Source: Colletes latitarsis (Eukaryota > Arthropoda > Insecta > Hymenoptera > Colletidae). From it: a stretch of DNA of 64,000 nt. The notes under the pieces are model-generated. The model ran no database searches and was not told where the DNA came from. It saw only the letters and a program-made list of their open reading frames with translations. A program made the translations under genes and the position numbers. Shown here piece after piece: positions 1 through 10,661 of the stretch; the stretch's first letter is position 1, and each line of letters starts with the position of its first letter. Location: assembly GCF_051014445.1 (NCBI RefSeq), contig NC_135136.1, forward strand, positions 15,022,001-15,086,000. Direction: 5' to 3'.

Positions 1-1365
1 TCGGTTATGTCTCGGTTAGGTCTGGTATTTGCGCTCATCTGGCTCGTACTTTCGCATTTCTCGCATACTTGTTGACCAGATCCTGGCCTTTTTCTGGTTT
101 GCATCACGTACTAATGCGGTACCACACCGAAGCAGTCAATTAAACCCGGTTTTGATTAATATTTTAGAGGATAACGCCGGTTATATCTCGGTTAGGTCTG
201 GGATTTGCCCTCATCTGCCTCGTACCTTCGCATTTTTCGTATTCTTGTTGGCCAGATCCTGGCCTTTTCCTGGCTCGGACCACGTAGTAATGTGGTACCA
301 CACCGAAGCAGTCAATTATACCTGGTTGCGATTAATATTTTAGGGGATAACGCCGGTTATGTCTCGGTTAGGTCTGGGATTTGCCCTCATATGGCTCGTA
401 CTTTCGCATTTCTCGCATACTTGTTGACCAGATTCTGGCCTTTTTCTGGCTTGGACCACGTAGTGATGTGGATCCACACAGAAGCAGTCAATTAAACCTG
501 GTTGCGATGAATATTTAGGAGGATACAGCCGGTTATGTCTCGGTTAGGTCAGGGATTTGCCCTCATCTGTCTCGTACTTTTCCATTTTTCGCATACTTGT
601 TGGCCAGATCCTGGCATTTTTCTGGTCTGTATCACGTAGTATTGCGGTACCACACCGAAACAGTCAACTAAACCTGGCTGCGATTAATATTTTAGAGGAT
701 AACGCTGGTTATGTCTGGGTTAGTTCTGGTATTTGCAATCATCTGGATCATACTTTCGCAATTTTCGCGTACTCGTTGGCCAGATCTTGGGTTTTTTGTG
801 GTTTGGATCCCGTCGTAATGTGGTTCCACACCGAAGCAGTCAATTGAACCTGGTTGCGTTGAATATTTAGGAGGATAACGCCGGTTATGTCTCGGTTAGG
901 TCAGGGATTTGCCCTCATCTGGCCCGTACTTTCGCCTTTTTCGCATACTTGTTGGTCAGATCCTGGCCTTTTCCTGGTTTAGATCACGTACTAATGCGGT
1001 ACCAGACCGAAACAGTCAATTAATCCTGGTTGCGATTAATATTTTAGAGGATAACGCCGGTTATGTCTCGGTTAGGTCAGGGATTTGCCCTCATCTGTCT
1101 CGTACTTTTCCATTTTTCGCATACTTGTTGGCCAGATCCTGGCATTTTTCTGGTCTGTATCACGTAGTATTGCGGTACCACACCGAAACAGTCAACTAAA
1201 CCTGGTTGGGATTAATATTTTAGAGGATAACGCTGGTTATGTCTGGGTTAGTTCTGGTATTTGCAATCATCTGGATCATACTTTCGCAATTTTCGCGTAC
1301 TCGTTGGCCAGATCTTGGGTTTTTTGTGGTTTGGATCCCGTCGTAATGTGGTGCCACACCGAAGC

Positions 1366-3730
1366 AGTCAATTAAACCTGGTTGCGATGAATATTTAGGA
1401 GGATAACGCCGGTTATGTCTCGGTTAGTTCTGGGATTTGCCCTCATCTGGCTAGTACCTTCGCATTTTTCGCCAACTTGTTGGCTAGATCCTGAGCTCTT
1501 TCTGGTTTGGATCCCGTAATTATGACGCTCCACACCGAAACAGTCAATTAAACCTGGGTCCGATTAATATTTTAGAGGATAACGCCGGTTATGTCTCGGT
1601 TAGGTCTGGGATCTGCCCACAGCTGGCTCGTACTTCCGCATTTTTCGCATACTTGTTGGCCAGATCCTGGCCTTTTTCTGGTCTGGATCACGTAGTAATG
1701 CGGTACCACACCGTAACAGTCAATTAAACCTGGTTGCGATTAATATGTTGGAGGATAACGCCGGTTATGTCTCGGTTAGGTCTGGGATTTGCCCTCATCT
1801 GGCTCGTACTCTCGCATTTTTCGCATACCTGTTTGCCAGATCGTGGCCTTTTTCCGGCTTGGACCACGTAGTAATGTGGTGCCGCCCCGAAATAGTCAAT
1901 AGAAGCTGGTTGCGATTAATATGTTAGAGGATAACGCAGGTTATGTCTGGGTTAGGTCTGGTAATTGCCCTCATCTGGCTAGTACCTTCGCATTTTTCGC
2001 CAACTTGTTGGCTAGATCCTGAGCTCTTTCTGGTTTGGATCCCGTAATTATGACGCTCCACACCGAAACAGTCAATTAAACCTGGGTCCGATTAATATTT
2101 TAGAGGATAACGCCGGTTATGTCTCGGTTAGGTCTGGGATCTGCCCACAGCTGGCTCGTACTTCCGCATTTTTCGCATACTTGTTGGCCAGATCCTGGCC
2201 TTTTTCTGGTCTGGATCACGTAGTAATGCGGTACCACACCGTAACAGTCAATTAAACCTGGTTGCGATTAATATGTTGGAGGATAACGCCGGTTATGTCT
2301 CGGTTAGGTCTGGGATTTGCCCTCATCTGGCTCGTACCTTCGCATTTTTCGCCTACTTGTTGGCTAGATCGTGGGCTTTTTCTTGTTTGGATCACGTAGC
2401 AATGTAGTACCACACCGAAGCAGTCAATTAAACCTGGTTGCGATTAATATTTTAGAGGATGACGCTGGTTATGTATCGGTGAGGTCTGGGATTTGCCCAC
2501 ATCTGGCTCGTACTTTCGCATTTTTCGCATACTTGTTGGCCAGATCCCGGCCTTTTTCTGGTTTGGATCACGTACTAATGCGGTACCAGTTCGAAACAGT
2601 TAATTAAACCTGGTTGCGATTAATATTTTAGAGGCTAACGCCGGTTATGTCTCGGTTAGGCCTGGGATTTGCCCTCATCTGGCTCGTACTTTCGCATTTT
2701 TCGCATACGTGTTGGCCAGTTCCCGGCCTTTTTCTGGTTTGTATCACGTACTAATGGGATTCCAGGCCGAAACAGTTAATTAAATCTTGTTGCGATTAAT
2801 ATCTTAGAGGACAGCGTCGGTTATGTCTCGGTTAGGTCTGGGATTTGCCCTCATCTGGCTAGTACCTTCGCATTTTTCGCCAACTTGTTGGCTAGATCCT
2901 GAGCTTTTTCTGGTTTAGATCCCGTAATAATGACGCTCCACACCGAAACAGTCAATTAAACCTGGGTTCGATTAATATTTTAGAGGATAACGCCGGTTAT
3001 GTCTCGGTTAGGTCTGGGATTTGCCCTCATCTGGCTCGTACTTTCGCATTTTTCGCATACTTGTTGGCCAGATCCTGGCATTTTTCTGGTCTGTATCACG
3101 TAGCAATGCGGTACCACACCGAAACAGTCAATTAAACCTGGTTGCGATGAATATTTAGGAGGATAACGCCGGTTATGTCTCGGTTAGTTCTGGGATTTGC
3201 CCTCATCTGGCTAGTACCTTCGCATTTTTCACCAACTTGTTGGCTAGATCCTGAGCTCTTTCTGGTTTGGATCCCGTAATTATGACGCTCCACACCGAAA
3301 CAGTCAATTAAACCTGGGTCCGATTAATATTTTAGAGGATAACGCCGGTTATGTCTCGGTTAGGTCTGGGATCTGCCCACAGCTGGCTCGTACTTCCGCA
3401 TTTTTCGCATACTTGTTGGCCAGATCCTGGCCTTTTTCTGGTCTGGATCACGTAGTAATGCGGTACCACACCGTAACAGTCAATTAAACCTGGTTGCGAT
3501 TAATATGTTGGAGGATAACGCCGGTTATGTCTCGGTTAGGTCTGGGATTTGCCCTCATCTGGCTCGTACTCTCGCATTTTTCGCATACCTGTTTGCCAGA
3601 TCGTGGCCTTTCTCCGGCTTGGACCACGTAGTAATGTGGTGCCGCACCGAAATAGTCAATAGAAGCTGGTTGCGATTAATATGTTAGAGGATAACGCAGG
3701 TTATGTCTGGGTTAGGTCTGGTAATTGCCC
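1366..3730 (+). repeat. 10-monomer (1,760 bp) duplication pair in the satellite
   Basis: Positions about 1366-1970 reappear at about 3126-3730, a shift of 1,760 bp, or ten monomers. Both copies share the uncommon variants TATGTTGGAGGATAACG, GCATACCTGTTTGCCAGATC and the rare ending CAATAGAAGCTGG. Within the first copy, about 1450-1800 is also repeated at 1978-2328, a shift of 528 bp or three monomers. Edges are estimates from where the variants stop agreeing. Confidence 0.75.
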
Positions 3731-4426
3731 ACATCTGGCTCGTACTTTCTCATTTTTCGCATACTTGTTGGCGAGATCCCGGCCTTTTTGTGGTTTGGAT
3801 CACGTAGTAATGTGGTGCCACACTGAAACAGTCAATAAAAGCTGGTTCCGATTAGTATTTTAGAGGATAACGCTGGTTATGTCTGGGTTAGTTCTGGTAT
3901 TTGCAATCATCTGGCTCGTACCTTCGCATTTTTCGCCTACTTGTTGGCTAGATCGTGGGGTTTTTCTTGTTTGGATCACGTAGCAATGTAGTACCACACC
4001 GAAGCAGTCAATTAAACCTGGTTGCGATTAATATTTTAGAGGATGACGCTGGTTATGTATCGGTGAGGTCTGGGATTTGCCCACATCTGGCTCGTACTTT
4101 CGCATTTTTCGCATACTTGTTGGCCAGATCCCGGCCTTTTTCTGGTTTGGATCACGTACTAATGCGGTACCAGGCCGAAACAGTTAATTAAACCTGGTTG
4201 CGATTAATATTTTAGAGGCTAACGCCGGTTATGTCTCGGTTAGGCCTGGGATTTGCCCTCATCTGGCTCGTACTTTCGCATTTTTCGCATACGTGTTGGC
4301 CAGTTCCCGGCCTTTTTCTGGTTTGTATCACGTACTAATGGGATTCCAGGCCGAAACAGTTAATTAAACCTTGTTGGGATTAATATCTTAGAGGACAGCG
4401 TCGGTTATGTCTCGGTTAGGTCTGGT
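2326..4426 (+). repeat. 9-monomer (1,584 bp) duplication pair in the satellite
   Basis: Positions about 2326-2842 match about 3910-4426 at a shift of 1,584 bp, nine monomers. Shared diagnostic variants are GATGACGCTGGTTATGTATC, TACTAATGGGATTCCAGGCC and GAGGACAGCGTCGG, which I saw nowhere else. This block interleaves with the 1,760-bp duplication, so the region has been through at least two exchange events. Confidence 0.75.
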
Positions 4427-6749
4427 ATTTGCGCTCATCTGGCTCGTACTTTCGCATTTCTCGCATACTTGTTGGCCAGATCCTGGCCTTTTTCTGGTCT
4501 GGATCACGTAGTAATGCGGTACCAGACCGAAACAGTCAATTAATCCTGGTTGCGATTAATATTTTAGAGGATAACGCTGGTTATGTCTGGGTTAGGTCTG
4601 GGATTTGCCCTCATCTGTCTCGTACTTTCGCATTTTTCGCATACTTGTTGGCCAGATCCTGGCATTTTTCTGGTCTGTATCACGTAGTATTGCGGTACCA
4701 CAACGAAACAGTCAATTAATCCTGGTTGCGATTAATATTTTAGAAGGATAACGCCGGTTATGTCTCGGTTAGTTCTGGGATTTGTCCTCATCTGGCTAGT
4801 ACCTTAGCATTTTTCGCATACTTGTTGGCCAGATCGTGGCAATTTTCTGGCCTGGACCACGTAGTAATGTGGTACCACACCGAAACAGTCAATAGAAGCT
4901 GGTTGCGATTAATATTTTACAGGATAACGCTGGTTATGTCTGGGTTAATTCTGGTATTTGCAATCATCTGGCTCATACCTTCGCATTTTTCGCCTACTTG
5001 TTGGCTAGATCGTGGGCTTTTTCTGGTTTGGATCACGTAGTAATGCGGTCCCACACCGAAGCAGGCAATTAAACCTGGTTGCGATTAATATTTTAGGGGA
5101 TAACGCTGGTTATGTCTGGGTTAGTTCTGGTATATGCAATCATCTCGCTCATACTTTCGCATTTTTTGCATTCTTGTGGGCCAGATCCTGTCCTTTTTCT
5201 GGCCCGGACCACGTAGTAATGTGGTACCACGCCGAAACAGGCAATTAAACCTTGTTGCGATTAATATTTTACAGGATAACGCCGGTTATGTCTCGGTTAG
5301 GTCTGGTATTTGCCCTCATCTGGCTCGTACTTTCGCATTTCTCGCATACTTGTTGACCAGATCCTGGCCTTTTCCTGGTTTAGATCACGTACTAATGCGG
5401 TACCAGACCGAAACAGTCAATTAAACCTGGGTTCGATTAATATTTTAGAGGATAACGCCGGTTATATCTCGGTTAGGTCTGGGATTTGCAATCATCTGGA
5501 TCATACTTTCGCAATTTTCGCGTACTCGTTGGCCAGATCTTGGGTTTTTTGTGGTTTGGATCCCGTCGTAATGTGGTTCCACACCGAAGCAGTCAATTAA
5601 ACCTGGTTGCGATGAATATTTAGGAGGATACAGCCGGTTATGTCTCGGTTAGGTCAGGGATTTGCCCTCATCTGTCTCGTACTTTTCCATTTTTCGCATA
5701 CTTGTTGGCCAGATCCTGGCATTTTTCTGGTCTGCATCACGTAGTATTGCGGTACCACACCGAAACAGTCAACTAAACCTGGTTGGGATTAATATTTTAG
5801 AGGATAACGCTGGTTATGTCTGGGTTAGTTCTGGTATTTGCAATCATCTGGATCATACTTTCGCAATTTTCGCGTACTCGTTGGCCAGATCTTGGGTTTT
5901 TTGTGGTTTGGATCCCGTCGTAATGTGGTTCCACACCGAAGCAGTCAATTAAACCTGATTGCGATGAATATTTAGGAGGATAACGCCGGTTATGTCTCGG
6001 TTAGGTCAGGGATTTGCCCTCATCTGGCTCGTACTTTCGCCTTTTTCGCATACTTGTTGGCCAGATCGTGGCTTTTTTCCGGCTTGGACCACGTAGTGAT
6101 GTGGTACCACACCGAAACAGTCAACTAAACCTGGTTGCGATTAATATTTTAGAGGATAACGCTGGTTATGTCTGGGTTAGTTCTGGTATGTGCAATCATC
6201 TCGCTCATACTTTCGCATTTTTCGCATTCTTGTGGGCCAGATCCTGTCCTTTTTCTGGCCCGGACCACGTAATAATGTGGTACCACACCGAAGCAGTCAA
6301 TTACACCTGGTTGCGATTAATATTTTAGGGGATAACGCCGGTTATGTCTCGGTTAGGTCTGGGATTTGCCCTCATCTGGCTCGTACTTTCGCATTTCTCG
6401 CATACTTGTTGACCAGATCCTGGCCTTTTTCTGGCTTCGATCACGTACTGATGTGGATCCACACAGAAGCAGTCAATTAAACCTGGTTGCGATGAATATT
6501 TAGGAGGATACAGCCGGTTATGTCTCGGTTAGGTCAGGGATTTGCCCTCATCTGTCTCGTACTTTTCCATTTTTCGCATACTTGTTGGCCAGATCCTGGC
6601 ATTTTTCTGGTCTGTATCACGTAGTATTGCGGTACCACACCGAAACCGTCAACTAAACCTGGTTGCGATTAATATTTTAGAGGATAACGCTGGTTATGTC
6701 TGGGTTAGTTCTGGTATTTGCAATCATCTGGATCATACTTTCGCAATTT

Positions 6750-7946
6750 TCGCATTCTTGTGGGCCAGATCCTGTCCTTTCTCTGGCCCGGACCACGTAG
6801 TAATGTGGTCCCACGCCGAAACAGGCAATTAAACCTGGTTGCGATTAATATTTTAGAGGATAACGCCGGTTATGTCTCGGTTAGGTCTGGTATTTGCCCT
6901 CATCTGGCTCGTACTTTCGCATTTCTCGCATACTTGTTGGCCATATCCTGGCCTTTTCCTGGTTTAGATCACGTACTAATGCGGTACCAGACCGAAACAG
7001 TCACTTAATCCTGGTTGCGATTAATATTTTAGAGGATAACGCCGGTTATGTCTGGGTTATGTCTGGGATTTGCCCCCATCTGGCTCGTACTTTCGCATTT
7101 CTCGCATACTTGTTGGCCAGATCCAGGGCTTTTTCTGGTTTGTATCCCGTCGTAATGTGGTTCCACACCGAAACAGTCAATTAATCCTGGTTGCGATTAA
7201 TATTTTAGAGGATAACGCTGGTTATGTCTGGTATTTGCAATCATCTGGCTCGTACCTTCGCATTTTCCGCCTACTTGTTGGCAAGATCCTGGGCTTTTTC
7301 TGGTTTGGATCACGTAGTAATGCGGTACCACACCGTAACAGTCAATTAAACCTGGTTGCGGTTTAGATTTTGCAGGATAACACCGTTTATGTCTGGGTTA
7401 GGTCTGGGATATGCCCTTATCTGGCTCCTACTTTCGCATTTCTCGCATACTTGTTGGCCAGATCCTGGGCTGTTTCTGGTTTGGATCACGTACTAATGCG
7501 GTACCAGACCAAAACAGTGAATTAATCTGGGTTGCGATTAATATTTTAGAGGATAACGCCGGTTATGTCTGGGTTAGGTCTGGGATTTGCCCTTATCTGG
7601 CTCGTACTTTCGCATTTCTCGCATACTTGTTGGCCAGATCCTGGGCTGTTTCTGGTTTGGATCACGTACTAATGCGGTACCAGACCAAAACAGTCAATTA
7701 ATCCTGGTTGCGATTAATATTTTAGAGGATAACGCCGGTTATGTCTCGGTTAGTTCTGGGATTTGCCCTCATCTGGCTAGTACCTTCGCATTTTTCGCCA
7801 ACTTGTTGGCTAGATCCTGAGCTTTTTCTGGTTTGGATCCCGTAATAATGACGCTCCACACCGAAACAGTCAATTAAACCTGGGTCCGATTAATATTTTA
7901 GAGGATAACGCCGGTTATGTCTCGGTTAGGTCTGGGATTTGCCCTC
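6750..7946 (+). repeat. Satellite block duplicated at 10,662-11,858 (copy 1)
   Basis: This block of about seven monomers recurs at 10,662-11,858 with an offset of 3,912 bp. After subtracting the 1,459 bp added by the retrotransposon and its target duplication, the original offset is 2,453 bp, or 14 monomers minus 11 nt. Both copies carry the same 11-nt deletion (near 7226 and 11,138) and the rare GGTTGCGGTTTAGATTTTGC tract. The retrotransposon sits at the right edge of this copy, and similarity to the second copy stops about 40 bp past the insertion. Confidence 0.8.
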
Positions 7947-7959
7947 ATCTGGCTCGTAC
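7947..7959 (+). repeat. Target-site duplication, left copy
   Basis: ATCTGGCTCGTAC directly precedes the poly(T). It matches 12 of 13 positions of 9406-9418 beyond the other end of the element. The length is close to the 14-bp duplications known for R1. As the sequence is part of the satellite consensus, chance placement has to be considered, but the satellite phase resumes exactly after subtracting 1,459 bp, as expected for insertion with duplication. Confidence 0.7.
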
Positions 7960-7985
7960 TTTTTTTTTTTTTTTTTTTTTTTTTT
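7960..7985 (-). other. Poly(A) tail of the R1-like element
   Basis: An uninterrupted run of 26 T on the plus strand (poly(A) on the element strand) joins the 3' UTR to the satellite. It fixes the element's orientation and supports insertion by target-primed reverse transcription. The satellite at this point normally reads CTCGTACTTTCGC, so up to three T next to 7959 could belong to the target site instead. Confidence 0.93.
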
Positions 7986-8501
7986 GTCGTGGGGAAAATC
8001 TTCGAAAGACTCCCTCCCACCTCCTTGGGGAGAGGTGGGAGGCGTGTGTGGGATTCCCCGCGCCCGTACAACGACAGGCGCGGGACCTACCCACTAAAAA
8101 CCCCACGGTGACCCTTCGGCACGCTTTGGAAGGATACCGGGAATCGCTCGAAGCATTCTTCCGGTATCCTCCCCGTGCCCGCGCTTTCGCGCCCATCCCC
8201 CGGGGGGACAATCGGTCCCCCCAGTAGACACACTGCCTCATAGCGGCGGGACGGGGCCACTCCATCCCGCCGCTATCCGTCCCGGGGCCGCGTTTAGTGG
8301 CGGCTGCGAGCCCCAACTCGCAACCGCCCGCGACCCCGTTTCCACCCCTCGGCGGCCGGGCGTTCATGGCCGCACCAGACCGCCGAGGGTGCCTCCCCTT
8401 GCGTCGGACCGGTAGGGGGAGGCACTCCTACCCCCAACCGGTCCGACCCGGCGCCGCCTGGCGGGAGGAGGGTCCCCTCAGGACCCCCCTCCCAGCCTAG
8501 G
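7986..8501 (-). other. Hairpin-rich 3' UTR of the R1-like element
   Basis: This is the untranslated stretch between the ORF2 stop and the poly(A). It is strongly GC-rich and holds six perfect inverted repeats. Their arms are 8013-8023/8032-8042 (11 bp), 8057-8064/8077-8084 (8 bp), 8131-8140/8161-8170 (10 bp), 8240-8251/8265-8276 (12 bp), 8346-8355/8380-8389 (10 bp) and 8403-8413/8437-8447 (11 bp). I found no AATAAA on the element's sense strand. LINE 3' UTRs are known to be recognised by their own reverse transcriptase in several families, so structure here could serve recognition; that function is inference. Confidence 0.8.
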
Positions 8502-9404
8502 TCATCCGCCACGCCGAGGCGGCCGCCCGCGACGCCTCGCGACCGGGCGACGACCTCGGGCCACCGCACGAGCGCGAGCTTCAGCGCGCCGCTGAAGCTC
8601 GCGGTCCCTCCCCGCGGCCTCCTTCTGCAACATTACGTTCTCGCAGAAGGAGGCCACGGCCCTCCACTTCTCCTCGCTGCCGAGCATGGCGCGCACCACG
8701 CCCGGCAGCGAGACATCCCGCCCGACGACGCCGACCAGGACACGGCGCTCCCCCTCCCACGCGGGGCATACCTCCAGGGTATGATCCGCCGTGTCCTGCT
8801 CAGCGTCGCAGTGGCAGCAACGCGCCGTCGGCTCCTTCCCTATCCGGCACAGGTATCTTCCGAAGCTGCCATGCCCGGAAAATACCTGTGCCATCCGGTA
8901 GGTGAGGCTGCCATGGCCTCTGTCCAGCCACTCCTTCAGGAGTGGCCGAACCGCCCCGACAGTCCGGTGCCCCGCGGTTGGCAGAGCCAGCCGCTCCTGC
9001 CACGCGAGCAACACGGACTGCCGGGCCTGGCGCTTCAAATCGCCCCAAGCAGGTTCCTGCCCGCCCGGGACCGCCCCCACCCCCGCGCGACGGTCGACGC
9101 GGTGCCGGTACATCACCGCGTGCGACCGCGCGAGCAGGTCCATGGGCGGCATCCCCGCTAGAACCGTCGCCGCCTCATGTGACATGGTCCGATACCCGCG
9201 GACGACCCTGAGCGCCATGCGCCCCTGCACCCGGCGCAGCATAGTCATGCTGCGCCTGGAGGCAGCCAGGTCGTCCGCCCAGACGGGGGCCCCGTATAGG
9301 GCCACCGACTGGACCATTGCCACATAGAGGCGACGAACTCGGCCCGCCGGGCCCCCCAGGTTGGGCAGGATCCGGCCCAGAGCCGCAACCATCCTTTCCA
9401 ACCG
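8502..9404 (-). pseudogene. C-terminal remnant of R1-type ORF2 (reverse transcriptase protein)
   Basis: These are 300 open codons ending in TGA (8502-8504). The frame can be read further upstream into satellite to an ATG at 9492-9494, but those first 30 residues are not element sequence. Fragment residues 37-42 read YGAPVW, the conserved segment just after the reverse transcriptase palm. Residues 71-78 (YRTMSHEA) and 81-91 (VLAGMPPMDLL) are the usual R1 thumb-region landmarks. Residues 176-185 (SGHGSFGRYL) precede a zinc motif C196-X2-C199-X8-H208-X4-C213 at 8766-8819, thought to help bind template RNA or target DNA. The last 30 residues are very arginine-rich. The catalytic YADD motif, endonuclease and ORF1 are absent, so this is a fragment with no activity of its own. 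No stop or frameshift is visible in the retained part, which suggests a fairly recent insertion. Confidence 0.88.
8573..9256 (-). repeat. Series of perfect inverted repeats inside the ORF2 remnant
   Basis: Seven more perfect stems lie within coding sequence: 8573-8586/8590-8603 (14 bp, 3-nt loop), 8616-8628/8643-8655 (13 bp, 14-nt loop), 8673-8682/8703-8712 (10 bp), 8846-8856/8882-8892 (11 bp), 8927-8934/8939-8946 (8 bp, 4-nt loop), 9097-9104/9114-9121 (8 bp) and 9233-9242/9247-9256 (10 bp, 4-nt loop). They do not break the reading frame. They would fold in either strand of DNA and in the element RNA. Function is unknown. Confidence 0.8.
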
Positions 9405-9405
9405 G

Positions 9406-9418
9406 ATCTGCCTCGTAC
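9406..9418 (+). repeat. Target-site duplication, right copy
   Basis: ATCTGCCTCGTAC follows the 5' truncation point and differs from the left copy at one base (C for G). The same C variant occurs in an intact monomer near 214-226. The mismatch may therefore be later conversion by neighbouring monomers, or a sign that the two flanks were not originally one site. Confidence 0.65.
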
Positions 9419-10661
9419 CTTCGCATTTTTCGCATACTTGTTGGCCAGATCGTCGCAATTTTCTGGCTTGGACCACGTAGTAATGTGGTACCACACCGAA
9501 ACAGTCAATAGAAGCTGGTTGCGATTAATATTTTACAGGATAACGCTGGTTATGTCTGGGCTGATTCTGGTATTTGCAATCATCTGGCTCATACTTTCGC
9601 AATTTTCGCGTACTCGTTGGCCAGATCTTGGGTTTTTTGTGGTTTGGACCACGTAGTAATGTGGTACCACACCGAAACAGTCAATAGAAGCTGGTCGCGA
9701 TTAATATTTTAGAGGATAACGCCGGTTATGTCTGGGTTATGTCTGGTATTTGCCCTCATCTGGCTCGTACTTTCGCATTTCTCGCATACTTGTTGACCAG
9801 ATCCTGGCCTTTTTCTGGCTTGGACCACGTAGTGATGTGGATCCACACAGAAGCAGTCAATTAAACCTGGTTGCGATGAATATTTAGGAGGATACAGCCG
9901 GTTATGTCTCGGTTAGGTCAGGGATTTGCCCTCATCTGTCTCGTACTTTTCCATCTTTCGCATACTTGTTGGCCAGATCCTGGCATTTTTCTGGTCTGTA
10001 TCACGTAGTATTGCGGTACCACACCGAAACAGTCAACTAAACCTGGTTGCGATTAATATTTTAGAGGATAACGCTGGTTATGTCTGGGTTAGTTCTGGTA
10101 TTTGCAATCATCTGGATCATACTTTCGCAATTTTCGCGTACTCGTTGGCCAGATCTTGGGTTTTTTGTGGTTTGGATCCCGTCGTAATGTGGTTCCACAC
10201 CGAAGGAGTCAATTAAACCTGGTTGCGATGAATATTTAGGAGGATAACGCCGGTTATGTCTCGGTTAGGTCAGGGATTTGCCCTCATCTGGCTCGTACTT
10301 TCGCCTTTTTCGCATACTTGTTGGCCAGATCCTGGCCTTTTCCTGGTTTAGATCACGTACTAATGCGGTACCAGACCGAAACAGTCAATTAATCCTGGTT
10401 GCGATTAATATTTTAGAGGATAACGCCGGTTATGTCTCGGTTAGGTCAGGGATTTGCCCTCATCTGGCTCGTACTTTCGCATTTTTCGCATACTTGTTGG
10501 CCAGATCGTGGCCTTTTTCCGGCTTGGACCACGTAGTAATGTGGTACCACACCGAAACAGTCAATTAAACCTGGTTGCGATTAATATTTTAGAGGATAAC
10601 GCTGGTTATGTCTGGGTTAGTTCTGGTATATGCAATCATCTCGCTCATACTTTCGCATTTT

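Larger units (their letters stand above)
1..7959 (+). repeat. 176-bp satellite array, left segment
   Basis: Head-to-tail monomers of about 176 bp fill this stretch. The period shows in recurring landmarks: GGTTATGTCTCGGTTAGG, then CTCGTACTTTCGCATTTTTC, then TTGTTGGCCAGATCCTGG, then GTAGTAATGCGGTACCACAC, then GATTAATATTTTAGAGGATA. Each returns every 176 bases. A consensus I built by eye is exactly 176 nt with 80 G+C. Monomers are in one orientation throughout. They differ at many positions and by occasional 1-nt indels, so this is an older, diverged part of the array. Open frames of 60-104 codons recur at the monomer spacing; they mostly begin at TTG or CTG and are by-products of the repeat, not genes. 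The last monomer is cut at 7959 by the retrotransposon. Confidence 0.97.
7960..9405 (-). mobile_element. 5'-truncated R1-clade non-LTR retrotransposon
   Basis: A GC-rich 1,446-bp insert interrupts the AT-richer satellite. On the minus strand it runs from an abrupt 5' break at 9405, through an open reading frame ending at 8502, a 3' UTR of about 516 nt and a 26-nt poly(A). The encoded protein has the C-terminal signature of R1-superfamily LINEs. ORF1, the apurinic-like endonuclease and the catalytic part of the reverse transcriptase are missing, as expected when target-primed reverse transcription stops early. A 13-bp imperfect target-site duplication flanks it. It cannot move by itself. R1-clade membership is inferred from motifs I recognise; a Jockey or I-type assignment is less likely because SGHGxFxxYL and DTxxHTLxxCPxW are R1-like. 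Confidence 0.9.

Noticed and set aside
7945..8569. Minus-strand frames of 91 and 140 codons in the 3' UTR
   Set aside because: They lie downstream of the ORF2 stop in hairpin-rich GC-rich DNA; one runs into the poly(A) as polylysine. No family resemblance.
8781..9327. Plus-strand open frames of 89-141 codons opposite the ORF2 remnant
   Set aside because: They are antisense shadows of GC-rich coding sequence; the minus-strand frame has recognisable R1 motifs and these have none.
9405..9494. An ATG at 9492-9494 giving a 330-aa protein that fuses satellite to ORF2
   Set aside because: The first 30 residues come from satellite complement beyond the element's truncation point, so the fusion is accidental. 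There is no evidence for a promoter or a chimeric gene.
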